Assembly: GCA_037074705.1 (NCBI GenBank)
Contig: CM073590.1
Span: 7,332,001 to 7,396,000, forward strand
Direction: 5' to 3'
DNA from: Zhengitettix transpicula
Lineage: Eukaryota; Arthropoda; Insecta; Orthoptera; Tetrigidae
Length of the DNA: 64,000 nt
Part shown: one piece after another, positions 9,839 to 22,529 of the stretch
Layout: each line of letters begins with the position of its first letter
Numbering within the stretch: position 1 is the first letter of the stretch
The notes under the pieces: model-generated
Databases searched by the model: none
Seen by the model: only the letters and a program-made list of their open reading frames with translations
Told to the model about the DNA's origin: nothing
Translations under genes and position numbers: made by a program

Positions 9839-12800
9839 ATATATACTAAATGATACAGTATATACAAGGAGCGTTTTCTACAATGAAATCATATGTATAG
9901 AATACTTTCTTGACGAGCACTGATATTAAAATTTACAATCTCTTACATAAAAGAATTCACTTTTATCTTGTATCTGTCTTTCGACAAAATTTTAAATATC
10001 AAATATTTATTATTGGCCAATTTACAATTTCTGTTTCTATTGATTTTCCAGAGGATATATGCAATTTTCACTTCCAGTAAGAGCGGCTGATGTCACACGA
10101 TACGTTACTGCTCTATTATTATACTACAGAGAAGTGAGTGCGGACAATTTATAAATGCAATCTAGAATTTTTAAAAATAATGATTTCGTTTTTTCTGATT
10201 TCTAGCACATGATACTTAAATTTTTAATGAATCTGACGTACTATTGAATATAAACCTGGCAAATAAATATATTTTAGCCTACTTTTTAAAAGAATATGAA
10301 AGTTTGATGTAAGCCAATTTGAAATAGAAAAGTTTAGATAAATGTATGCAGGTGTGTAAAATTGAAATTTAAAATTTTTTGAATTACGATATATATTATT
10401 TGTATGAGTTAATATTTTATGTACCTTCCTTTGCCATTTCCTACAACTTTCATCTTTGACGGTTTTATTTCATAATTTCTTATGAGTTGTTCGTGAAAAC
10501 TTAATTTATAGAATTGAAATGGTACTCATACATAGATATGCCTTGCCCAATAGAGTCGTTGAAAATTTAGAATATAAATAACTATATCTTATTTTTAATG
10601 CTATTAAATACGTGCTTGCTGAAAGAGATAATATCGTGGAATATGTTTCGGATAATGATACTACAATAATAATTTATTAAAAACAACGGATAACCAGTAA
10701 ATATACTTGGAATGTTTCAAATGTAGTGTTACAGAAGATTTCTGACGTTACATGCGCATTAAAATAAATTCTTAATATGTTGAAAATATTAGTGGCGTAA
10801 AGATCCATTGATTTTTGTTTGAGAAGATGAGCAAAGTACGACAGAGTGCATCTTTTACAATTTCGTCGACTAAAAGTACCAAGTAGACTCAAAAACACAT
10901 TTCACAATAATATTTTGTTTTATTAATAAAAGACTTTGGAAAACTGATCATATCAATATTACTGTCTAGACCACGTGGGCATAGGGGATGACTTTTTCCT
11001 AGGTGGGGGAATGAAGTATAAAAGGTTCCTTCTCCGTCTTTGTTATAAATGTTTTTCTTACACGTATTATAACACACTGTAGAGAAACAGGTAAAAAGTT
11101 TACGTGCAATAGGTCTTTCGGATAAAGAGTGGAAGCTACGAGCAATATGGCCTAAAAATCTAGAACGCCCCACAGAGGAAGCTGCTAACAATTTTCCTGA
11201 AGCCGCAAATATCTAGAAAATATTCCACAAGAATGCCGAGTTCATGTGGGCAAACCCCGCAATTGATGCTTTGGTTACATTTCTCATGAAAAATAATACA
11301 ATTGACGAATTTTTTATTTGCATAAAAACCGCGACTTTTTTAGAAGTGAAATAATGTTATTATGAGTCGTATTTTTCATTGTATTAATGAATTTATTTTT
11401 TATTGTAATTCAAAATTATTTGTGAATAAATAATTTTCGTTTTTGAAGAATTAAACCCTCGTTTTAATAACTGCACCACACTTAGTAGAGACTATCAGTG
11501 TAATGTGTAATGGAAATAAGAAAGTAAAGTAGAAATTTAAAAATTAACACAAAAAATTAGCGTTCTTGAGAACACACGTTTCGAGAGCGAATTGATCGAT
11601 AGCACATAGTTAATACGTTATGCGATTAGGACAGTGCAGGAGAAATATAGAAAGGTATGCAGCATCAAACAATTTAACTAATGGTAATTATAAAATTACT
11701 GAACTGTAAATGGACAAACATTTATTAAGTTATTATAGTGAATTATAAACTCGACCAATGAAATTTTTTAAATGTATAATAACTAAAGTTATTTAAGTAC
11801 AATAAATTTTACCTAGCTACAGTATAATATCAAGTAGCAGGAGGTTTAATAAAGTTAAACTGTATGTAGAAACTCAGGAAAACAGTCTGGTGAATAAGTA
11901 CATTGAAATAACAGATAAAGCTATTTCCCTCCTCCTCATTGCAGTAAAGATATTCTATTCAAATGAGAAAAATACACAGAAGACGAATACTTTGCTCAAT
12001 AAATAAATAAATGAGCTACCATGTCAGAAGGAATTTAATAAAATCAAATCAAAAGTGACACAAGGTTTTGTTCCTCAGGTACGCCAGTATAAATTAACAA
12101 ATTTGGTATAGGTGAATTACCACCAGTATGAACGTAAATTATTTTTCGTAATTTCAAATAAGTAATCACATTTCTCTCCAAAATTACAGGACATAAATTA
12201 TGTTCAGCAAATAATATAATAATAATAAATAACATTTCTCATAAATTGCATAAAATAAATTATGATCATACTTGTATAATTCATTTATTCCAAAATTGTT
12301 TATTTTATATTTGTGCACTTAGGAGCTTCCAAGAAAAGGAACAAAACGTTGTCATTTATAAAAAAAATTCTGTCATGTTGGCCAGTTTACGTATTTATTG
12401 ATGAAATTGATGTCCGATAAGTATAAGTATCAATATTTTGTTCATTCCCATAATAATGAAAACTGCGAACGTCTTATCTATTCTTGAGAATTTTAATTTT
12501 GAGCATACTTTTCTATTACGTTTTTTCTCTTGTTTGCATTTTATATTGTTGAATATACTGTATGGATGACGGACATACAGAATTCATGACACCCAGTCAT
12601 AAAAACACGCACGTTTTTCGTTTAATAATTATCACCATATAACGTGTATAAATTTTTCAGTCACAATGATCTCTGACTTATTTTAAAGTTTTTTAAGTGA
12701 TAACAGTATAATACTAAATGGAATATTGAGTTTGTTTACTATTGGAACTGTTGTGCCTTCATGGAATACGACAATTTTGTATCAATAAATAGGCTAATCT

Positions 12801-13019
12801 AACTTTTCGTCATATTTACTACATTTCGAAGCTGCTATCATTGACTGAAGGATTTTTTTAAAGGGGAGCGTCGAAAATCGAAATGTATTTCGGTAAATTC
12901 TCAGAGTATTCTTCTTGCAACTCGCAAGGCGATGATAATTTTCTGTAGGCTGAATTGTAGCGTGGGACATAGCTGATGCAGAAAGGCATGTTTTCGGGTT
13001 GTCTGTAATTAGGGCGTTC
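9839..13019. other. Anonymous AT-rich stretch
   Basis: No recognisable gene or transposon protein. The minus-strand frame at 10889-11191 (100 codons) and the one at 12794-13042 (82 codons) have no motif I can name. No splice-compatible exon chain was found. Confidence 0.55.
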
Positions 13020-13029
13020 CCCGTGGGGC

Positions 13030-13338
13030 TGCATTTGCGCACGTAGGGTGACGAGCGTTACAGCGTTACGCCAGCGTCGGCGCTGCGCTCAAGGAAGCAG
13101 AGGGCAGCACCCGCGGGAGTAGGCGATGTTAGTGCAGACGCGGCGGGGGTTCCCCCGGGGGTGCTACAGCCCGAGCAGAGCTGCCCCAGCCGCAGACCCG
13201 GGCCTTATTGCCTTCAATTTCGCACATTCGCCATTCGAGCACGCCAGGATTCTAACCAATTACTTGGGGCCTCACGCGAATAACGAAAGTTCCGTCCTTG
13301 CCAACTGTGATGAAGCAATCCTAATATTACAACAATAG
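13030..13338. promoter_or_regulatory. CpG-rich island of unknown role
   Basis: About 300 bases of markedly GC- and CpG-rich sequence (for example gcgttacgccagcgtcggcg at about 13066 and acgcggcgggggttcccccg at about 13139) in a window that is otherwise mostly AT. It holds a 70-codon forward frame (13126-13338) without a recognised domain. Such islands in insect genomes often mark a promoter or a 5' exon, but no linked coding exon was found. A GC-rich transposon piece is the alternative. Confidence 0.4.
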
Positions 13339-16300
13339 TATTGTTATGGGTTTTAATTGACAGGTCAAGCAGTACAGAAATAGTAGGAATATGGAACAGA
13401 ATATAAATGTTTTAAAGGAACATGAAAACATAACGATGAGAAGAAACGTATGAATAATAAAAGCCTTTTTCGCTAACTAAAAGAAAACTGTGGGCGTAAC
13501 AACAGCCGAAGCGAGGATCGCCGAACCTTTATCATGATCGACCTCTTTAAGATATTATAAAACTATTATCGACTAACCAACATTTAATTTTAGTGTTACT
13601 GTATGAATGTGTTACTAACAATTAAATGCTTTCAGATTTTAATGCATTTATTTTGCAATTTTAAAATTATTACTCCTGTAATAACAATTTTATTAAAATT
13701 ATTTTAAAATTAAGTTAATCTGATAATTATAATGTATTAAACAAACAGAAAAACAACCAATTTCTCAGATCAACTAAAACAAAACAATTACGGTTGTACC
13801 CGTCATAGGATGCAGTCTATGGGACAAAACTTATATTTGGACCTTTAATTCTAACATATACATATATATAAAACTGTGTATTACTTAAGTCCCAAAATTG
13901 TGGACGAAATGTCTTAATGTTGTAATTGGTTTGGCCGATTTTATGTCCATTCAGTACCCATTTAAATTCATATTCAGACCGATAATCAAAATAAGTTACG
14001 CGAATTGACTTTGTGATTCGTAGAAAAATTGTCTATATTTAGTTTACAATTAGTGAGACTTGTCCTTTAACAGGCTAGTAATTTCACAAGATGCTGTTAT
14101 CCTTTGATTTCTGACGATTTTAATTAACACATTTGAAACAAGCTTCAACTAAATACGAACTTCGAGATTCCAGCTTAAAAGGATATGCGAAATCCAAAAG
14201 TTCTGCGTACTTCCATATTAGAATAATATACTACCAAAAAATTGCTCATAATTAATTTTTTTTTAATTGCTTGTCTTCTTTACTTTTAAAAAATATTCAC
14301 AAATATTATAGTGTCCCACAAAAATTGGTAAAAGTTTAAGAATGTCAAAATTATTAATAATTTTTGCCATAACAACTGTGGTGTGATCGTGTCCCCCGTT
14401 TAATTATTGGAGGATAAACTTTCCATATTTTCTTTACCACAAGATACAAAGTGCGCACAAAATGGAACAAGTCTTTACTTTCGTTGACAAATCAGGACGT
14501 CGGGAAAGTGGATTTTGGGGAGGGACAGTGTTTTTCTCTCTACCACGGAGTTTGGCATGGGGACAGTGAGTAGTAAAAATAGAAAAATGCTGATAGAAAA
14601 ATTGACTGGATGATCGGAGAGAGAGGATCGAGTTAGGCAAGGTGCGTCTGGATGCAGACAAATTATGATGTTATGTATCCAGATCGTTGAGGATTCCAGA
14701 GCTTCAAATAAATTAAGGTCTGAAAGCTACGAATTGCAACGAGCCTGCTGAGAAAATTGTATGGCTATAATTGACTGAACGATTGAGGAAGAGGACATCA
14801 AACATCCTCTGAATAGTATTTTATGTACGATACAAAAGAAGTAGAAACACCTCTCTACATTTCCTGATCAGACCTGCTCAACTTAACGTAAGCAAATCCC
14901 GCGGTTGATTCTTATTACATTTCTAAAACGATTTCAATCGTCAATTTCATGCTAGATTGTTTGACATTCCATCCCGAGATATTTCTTATTTTACAGTGCC
15001 CCTTTTGAATATGTTGATGAATAGTATAAATTTTGTGTTATTAAATTCAAGTAAATTATATTAAAAATAATAATAGATTAAAATAATTATTTATGAAATC
15101 CAGTCTCATTAAGTAACATTTCCATAGAACACATGACGTTCTGATGATGTGTAATTCTTCATTTGGACCTCACAATTTGGTTACTACAGTATATATGTCC
15201 ACAACTTCATTTTGAACTTTCGATTTTACGTATTATTATTTGAGCACAGTATTTAATCTAAGATATGAAATACTACGCCATCGCATATTTTGTAACAGAT
15301 TCTCATAAAGTAAGTTGTGTATTTAAGTGCACAATGAAATATACTGTATCAAAATTTTCTCTGTTCAGAAAGTTCGATAAAAAGAAAATGCTTATTGGCT
15401 TTCTCTGTTAATTTCCATAAAAATATTAAATTAAATACATACTGAATTTTTTTAATTGTTTAAATTTTATTGTTCCTTTATCAATATTAGAAGTATTTAA
15501 TAATACAATATTCTTTTCTATTACATTCAGATATTTTATTAACGTTTACTACTACTACTACTACTACTACTAATAATAATAATAATAATAATAATAACGT
15601 TTATGAATAAATATAGTTGTTTTAGTAAAATATTTCAAAATTCCAGTGTCATTAACCGAAACCTTTAATGACTTTTATTTTATAACTGATCACTTACCAT
15701 TATGAATAACTTTTAAAACGGTAGCTTTTGTTAAAATTGGTAATTTATACAAGTCTGAAGAGAAATTTTTTTTATTTGTGTCGAATCAATTTAAAACCTT
15801 AAATTAAATTAGGGTTTGTATTAATCTGCGCTCCTTCACTTGTGTACTTAAATAGTGTCCAAGCCATTTTATGCGGTAGGCCATTCGTTCACTACTCGAG
15901 TACATTTTTATTCTACGTTTTTAATGATTGAACTATAACCAGCAATAATTTTTTTCAATACAGAACAGACAAATATAAATTTACTCAAAGCAAAAAAAGA
16001 GACGGTATCAACTCTGCGGTACAACGCATTATCCTGTTGGAAATAACGTTCCCCTCTGGGAATGCCAGTTACATGAAAGAGTTTATTTGACCAGCAACAT
16101 TTTAAAAATATGCAAACTTGTCCATGTGCCAACTACAGAATAACAAATCCACATTCACCTCTGTGTGACGTTAAACTTTCAGTAAACAAACATCTAACGT
16201 GTGAAAGTTTGGTTTATAACGTCATTAAAAGTTTAAGACATCTTCAAGAGAGTCTCCTAGTAAAGGAGACAACCTGCGAAGAGAAACAATAATACTAATT

Positions 16301-17661
16301 TATTACTTTCTTTGTTGATCTTACAGTCTATTTAAAATAACCATAACGAAAAGGAACTACAGTTCCTAAAAATATGTGGTTTAACTGCTAGCAACCAAAC
16401 TATAATAAACACGAAATGTATATCCACTTTCCTTTATATTAAGAAATTAGGTCGGTCGTTTTTTTATTATTGCGAGAATCTTGAAGGATGTTGAATGTGA
16501 CAAATTATACAGGGTTCTCTCGCCAAATTAAACGTATATTTCCTCAAATCTACTGTATATTAACGTCTTTATTAGCAATTTCTAACTCCCCAGAGAAATG
16601 AAACATCTTTAACAGTGGGTATAATTATTTATAATATTAAATGTTGTCTACCATATTTCTTCTTATTATTATTATTTAAAATTTTAACTGTGTATTTATA
16701 TCTGATATAATTTTTATAATTACTTAGTTTGTGGGAAAGTGAACTCAGTACGTCATTTCAGTCATTTAACATAAACAACAAACCATATTTTTAATTTTCT
16801 GTAAATATTAGTTTATGTTGACAATTTACAATATTATTAATGTCATAGGATTACAATAACTGTAACAAATAATTACTCTAACTACGTAAAATATAGTATT
16901 AAGGTTATATTTAAATCATCCATGAGCTCCGTTACAGCAAAAAAGAAACTCATAATTCCACATTTTAATTTACGGAACTATTTCCTAATTCTTTAAAGAC
17001 TGTTTACAGCTTGTTTAATATTTTTACTGCTACATACCCCGTTCCTTGTTGTGCATCTGATAAATACTTAAAATTTATGCGTAAATAGTTTCTTCCTATG
17101 ATTGAATAAATATATATGATAGAGTCTATATACAATTGAAAATGATGAAAACAAATATGTAAATGAATGTACGAACTAACATGATAGAGTAAGAATACCT
17201 CGCTTTTGAAAAGTAAATTTTGACTGTGATTTAACATTCCTTATTATTCTGATTACATGTTTTCTTAAAAGTAGAATTACCCCGAAAATAAATGCCATAA
17301 TAATAAAATATTTCCTATATACAAGTTTTGAATTTTTTTTATATCAGTACGATTTAATATTATTTCGATAGCATAGACTTTTATTTATTTTTCCAGTTAA
17401 ATTTTCTGTCCAGCTAAAGCTAAAGAAAATTTATATTTCCTACTTCTTCAATCTCACATAGTTCTGTAGCTAACGTTTGCAAAGTAGAATTATCAATCGT
17501 TCTGTGTGTGTATTGTCAATATTTAATTTTAGTTCTATTACAGAAAACCAGTGTATAACACAATTGAATATACGATTGGTATTTTGCCCTAGATTGAATC
17601 TATTGACGTTAATCAATCGGTTGTATCACCTACAAAAAGAACAGTTTACAGTTTTATTTAA
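13339..17661. other. Anonymous AT-rich stretch
   Basis: No gene identified. It holds a (TAC)n-(TAA)n microsatellite at 15547-15597. A minus-strand frame at 15908-16132 contains YFQQDNA, which resembles the second catalytic Asp motif of Tc1 transposases, but the residues after it do not match. Nothing else was recognised. Confidence 0.55.
15547..15597. repeat. (TAC)n(TAA)n microsatellite
   Basis: About eight ACT/TAC units pass directly into about nine TAA units. Confidence 0.95.
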
Positions 17662-18138
17662 TTAAATTTTGTAAGTCAGATGATTTTTTCTGTACGAATA
17701 TTTCTTTCCTGCCTGATAAGACTGGCCTAAATCGTACAATTTCATTTTTTGTGATAGTAGATTGTTATCCACGCTGTCAAATTCTTTAATGAGATCACAA
17801 AATACTTTCAATGATTTATGTTTATAATTAAATTTCTGAAATACTTTCTCAAGGATGTAACATATTGCTTTTTCTGTTGAATACCGTTTATTAAAATTCA
17901 TTTGAGTTGTACAACGTGATTCATTTGTATTAAAACGATTCAATTTCCTATTGAATACTACACGGTTAAAGATTTTTTTTAATATTCTGAAAGTAGGCAC
18001 CAAGACGTTTATTATGTCATCCTCTGTGTTTCCTTTCTTAAGCATAGGCAAGACAGTTGCATGTTTTAGTATATATGGGAATGTACAAGTTAGTAAAGAA
18101 TTGTTGCAGAGGTAACTCAAAATCTGACTAATATCCAA
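17662..18138 (-). pseudogene. LINE reverse transcriptase fragment (Jockey/CR1-like)
   Basis: A 158-codon minus-strand frame covers the front of a non-LTR reverse transcriptase. Recognisable pieces in order are YLCNNSLLTCTFPYILKHAT (early fingers region), VLPMLKKGNTED (normally IPIHKKGN), FNKRYSTEKAI (normally FRKGYSTEKAI), and VFCDLIKEFDSVDNNLL (normally FCDLTKAFDSVDHNLL, motif A with the first catalytic Asp kept). It ends near KNHLTYKI before the motif B and YxDD region, which is missing. Substitutions such as KAFD to KEFD and loss of the Gly in FRKG indicate decay. The usual LINE RT is over 500 residues, so this is about a third. Confidence 0.9.
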
Positions 18139-18977
18139 CCATTATATATTTCACAATAAATATTCTGATTTCATATCTTGCTAAGTGTTTACTGTTTAAA
18201 CATCTACCTTAATTTTAATTTTCAGGCAGAGTTGTTAGTTTAAATTAAACATCACTTACATTTGATAATTGATGATCACTTCCCAGGGAGAAATAATTGC
18301 TGATATTTCACTATTTCACAATCACATTTTAATGTTACTCAAAGGAAAATGCAAATTATTAATTTAAAATTTGTTGTATTTGTAAAACTTATTGAGTTGG
18401 AAAACTTCCTTCCTCAACCGATTAATGTCACTGGCTGACCAAGTATTGTCTTCCTTTCTTACACGAAATTTTTAGTAAGTCTCCGAATCAAAAGAAAATT
18501 AAGGAAATAAATTGCAGCAGCAAATGCAATTTTTATGGGCCTAATTAATTAAAAAATTTTTAATGTAGAATGAACTTAAATTCTGTAGAGCGACATGGTA
18601 TTGAAAATAACATTTTTCTTAATTTGTAACATATCGTACAAAATGTTTTGTTTTAGTATCCGTAAGTCATTAATTTAATTACGTTCTCTGATACATGTGT
18701 TAATAAACTTTTGCTTGTGCAATTTCCTTTACAGGCGGATAACTACGTCCCTTTAACGTGTTACTGACAATTTTATAAAGCTGACAATTAAAATCGTTCG
18801 TAAAAATATTTTCTTAAGTATTTATTGACCATTTCGTCTCCTACGGATCTAACTCATTTTTAAACATTTTCTCAAAGATTTCGATCACTAATAAATGTAT
18901 TTTTCCCCAGTTGTAGTGTTAAACACGTACATAAAGTACGACTTTTACATTCAATAAGATGTCATTAAAAAATAACT

Positions 18978-19240
18978 AATATGAGTCCATATTTAAATAC
19001 TCAGAGAACGACTAATCATTTCTATTACAGCTTGTTCCAAATTTCCATATAATTTTTTGATTCAGATAAATTATAGCCGGATTGTTAAACAAATAAATAT
19101 AGGTAGATAGGTATATTTATTTGTTTAACAATCCGGCAATCACTTATCTAAATCAAAAAATTATATGGAAATTTTGAACAAGTTGTAATGGAAATGAGTA
19201 GTATTTCTCTGAGTATTTTAATATTGACTCATAATATTAA
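18978..19240. repeat. Long fold-back (inverted repeat) element
   Basis: A nearly symmetrical palindrome. The left arm, 18978-19104, matches the reverse complement of 19113-19240 over almost its whole length, including cggattgttaaacaaata / tatttgtttaacaatccg around a short aggtagatag centre and ttccatataattttttga in both arms. The core attgttaaacaaataaatat recurs just outside at about 19247. No transposase is present; a MITE or fold-back transposon is likely. Confidence 0.85.
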
Positions 19241-19269
19241 TTACATATTGTTAAACAAATAAATATAAT

Positions 19270-20640
19270 TTTTCTGAACTGGATTGAAAAGGCCTCAGTT
19301 GCCTACGCTGTCAGCTTAATAAAAACAATAATTCCTCTCAACTTTATCTGAAAGTTTTATAAGAAAACCAAAGCTTACTAAATCATTTATTCATATTAAG
19401 AAGGTAAATTTGTTTCATTTAACGTAAACGATGTCGATATTTCATTACATTATTTACAGTAATGCGAAGCTTTGTACTGCTAAGCTAATTACGGACGAGT
19501 AATTAGTTAAAAACCGTGAGAAGAAAATCAAGGACACATTACTCTACATCTGGCCTCCTGTAACTCGACTCTTTAACCGCAGGAGTAACAAAGAAGGGGG
19601 TGAATAAGGGATCAAGTAACCGTTTACAGTGTACCCCGGAAAGTAGCAACATTAAGGCATATGTTGATACTGTGAAAAGTAATTCACACTTCTATAACAC
19701 GTAGGCTGCGTCTATCTCACATACAGAACAATGAACGCAGTAGAAACTTACGTAAAACAAATGTCAGATATGTTATATACTGAACAGTCAATTGTAAGTA
19801 ACTTCCCTAACCCACTACACTTTACAATAAGTTTTTCAAATTCATTCTGATAAATAATTATGTTTAACCAAATAGCAATATTATAGAAATTATAATATTA
19901 ACACCAAAAATTATAAAATCATTAGGATTAAAAAACTTAACAATACATTACGTTTCAAACTATAGAAAATATCGTGCACCGAAGTGGAAAAGGAGTCCAA
20001 CGACGATACAAGTTTATTTTTATTTCAATTTTCAGAGTTTAAGGAATTATACTGCCATGAACGAAAAGCTCAATTGATATTAATATTAAATGGGTTGAAA
20101 TTATATGTTTATTTACGCTAGGCGAAAATCTCTAAAACACGTTTACGTAATTACTAGTTTGTGCCGTTTTCAGTAACGAAAGAAAGTAATTAATTGAAAT
20201 GGACAGTTAAACAGTATTAATCGTATAATTTCATTAGGTGTGAAACTCATCACAACCAAAACTGTTGGGCACTTAACATACGCTTCATTCACTTCGATTG
20301 AGACAATCTGGAAATGACAACCAAATTAATTTAAGTATATTGATAAAACAAGTATCAATATAAAAATTAGAATATATAATCATATATACCATTCAAAAAC
20401 GGATACTAAAGCTGCATTCTCTTTACATCCTTTAAATTTGTTACACGAAATTAGCTATAACAATGTAAAATTTTTGCATAAAAAACCACATAATCAAAAG
20501 AAATAAAATTAGAGTTTAATTACATTTTTAAAAATTCTTGAAACTAGATTACGGAAATAGCAAAGAATTATGCAAATTATAAGTAATAATAAATTTGTTA
20601 AAATGTTTATTGTTATGTTTTATTTAGAGTCGTATCAACT
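19270..20640. other. Anonymous AT-rich stretch
   Basis: No gene, RNA or recognisable transposon protein seen on either strand. Confidence 0.6.
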
Positions 20641-20654
20641 TCAAGGTCTTTAGC

Positions 20655-20800
20655 CACCATACATTTACAATTTTCAGTTTTGTCAACTGGCAAGTGCAGT
20701 TGTGTCGCTCTAGGCTCTTCTTAGCACCTGACGAAAGGAAACAGGAACCCAGAAACGTTGTGTGGTATTTATATTATCACTTTTTTGTCTGTATTGGCTA
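20655..20800 (+). repeat. Penelope-associated type sequence with stem plus GAAACGTTG motif
   Basis: Contains cacctgacgaaaggaaacag followed by gaacccagaaacgttgtgtg. The same arrangement (CTGANGA, a short GG...CC stem, GAAAC, GTTGT) is found in the fold-back at 35.3-35.7 kb that lies beside a Penelope-like endonuclease. Here it is followed by AT-rich sequence and a short (TA)n where a group 2 LTR-like element begins. The assignment to a Penelope-like relic is an inference from this shared motif. Confidence 0.35.
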
Positions 20801-20942
20801 CCTTTCTTATTCCTTATTTTCAGTCAGACGTAAATTTTTCATTTTAACATTTACTGGTTTTGATGAATTTACAATATTTTCATATGCAGTTTTTGATACG
20901 AACATTTGCGTTATTTTATACATTTACATTTATATATATATA

Positions 20943-21752
20943 TGGTGGTAATTACGAATATGTAATAATTTAATAAACAAAATTTTACGACTTTCATTAT
21001 CGGCGGCATGAATATGAGACCATTTCATTGTACCTTAAGGATTGTCTACAAGAATATGGAGCCTATAATGCTTGCTTGCTGAAGTTGCATTGTTGTCTCA
21101 GGCAGCACTGGGACGTACAGGAGTACCTGAGTCAAAGTTCCTGGTACCATATTTGAGGAAGTGTAATTAGGCAACAGAGACATATTATAATAAATTCCCG
21201 GGTTTTGGAATTACAAGTCGACAGTCTGAAGTATTTCGTCTATTGCCATATTCATGCAATTATCAAAGTTTTAAGAAACAACGTTATCAACAGTTAAGAG
21301 CAGGAAGTGCTTTGTGTTTGAAAACTACATCATCCTTAAATACAGTGAAATACGGCCTTTCTGTGATGTGTTTATCAAAAATCGAGTGAGTTCGAGCCCA
21401 GACGAACAGCTAAGGGTAAAGTAAACAAAAAAGGAATTTTATTAATTGTAAACCTAATATGTAAATATAATAATCGTCAGATTTCGTATTTCAATAATTA
21501 TTTAAGTCAGGAATGTTTTGCATTGTAAGTTTTAATTGTCATTTTGTAACAATATTTATTGGAGGCCCGATAGACGGTCCTGAAATTAAGCCGTGACACA
21601 TAACCAACTTGTAAAATTTCAATTGAGATAAGAGTTTGTTTTTTATTAAATTAATTTTGTGTTGTATTTTAAATTATTGTTTTCATTTAAAATCCTACCA
21701 TTTCAACTTTTAATTTGTTCATTTAAATTTAATTAATACTGTGATTATTACA
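20943..21752 (+). mobile_element. LTR-like element, group 2, copy 2
   Basis: Starts tggtggtaattacgaatatg after (TA)n and ends gtgattattaca, again into (TA)n: 810 bp. It shares with other group 2 copies the early block tcattatcggcggcatg, the middle block tgtaaacctaatatgtaaat, and the late block aggcccgatagacggtcct. No internal gag-pol is attached. It is best explained as a solo LTR. Confidence 0.66.
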
Positions 21753-21769
21753 ATATATATATATATATC

Positions 21770-22420
21770 TTTGTGCAGGTTTGCAGCTATAATGAATTTT
21801 ACTGTATTTGATTCGTATTTTAAAGACCCTGTTATTTTGTTTATATCTTTTTAAACTAGTATACTTTCTTTGACTTTTGTACTTATAACAGTTAAAAATG
21901 GTGTTGTCCACTGTTTGTTGACTATTACATGTTTCAGGGCTGTTGTTTAGCTGTGTTTTAATTTAGTGTGACCGGTTTTTAATTTTGATAGTATAATTTG
22001 CCCTTTGCGGTTTAGTTTCGAATTTGTTTTTAAGCTGTAAAAGTCATTGAATATCAATTTGTGGGTTTTAGATTTATTAAGTTTCTCCATTCGCTGTACC
22101 ACTGCTTTTTTGTTTATTTATTTATTTGATTCCATATAAAATGATTTATACATTGACATTTTAAAGAAATTTGATAACATGACACCACTTTAAAAATCAG
22201 CATACATCAAAATTAAGAATCGACACATATTATTATAATTTTTAATTTGCATAGGAATTCACAACAAAATAATTTTACTGTATAGAGTATCAATGTTTTT
22301 TTAAAAATTAGTTTTCAACGTTTGACAATAATTATGGAATATATTAGAAGAAAAAAAAGATTGTACATCTGGGACGAAAATAACCTATTTAAACGCATTA
22401 TAGTATTGCCGTTAACTGAC
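21770..22420. other. Anonymous AT-rich stretch
   Basis: No gene found. A short (TTTA)n run lies near 22120. Confidence 0.6.
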
Positions 22421-22429
22421 TGGGTTGGA

Positions 22430-22500
22430 GTCGCCTCTGATGACTCAATGGTTAGAGCGCCCGTTTACGTAAGTTGGACACAAATTCTCCAACAAGGAAA
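22430..22500 (+). repeat. Decayed tRNA-headed SINE, A-box region
   Basis: The run gactcaatggttagagcgcc followed by cgtttacg has the A-box and anticodon-stem look of a tRNA-derived SINE head. The B box is not intact (ggacacaaattc where GGTTCGAATTC would be expected). No target duplication or tail was identified. Confidence 0.45.
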
Positions 22501-22529
22501 TTTTGATGTAAAGCCATTTTCAGGAACGC

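Noticed and set aside
10889..11191. 100-codon minus-strand frame as a gene
   Set aside because: No domain, no splice context, and low-complexity surroundings.
15908..16132. Minus-strand frame with YFQQDNA, like a Tc1 transposase motif
   Set aside because: Only six or seven residues match. The expected residues after it (PxH) and the surrounding catalytic domain are absent, so it may be chance.
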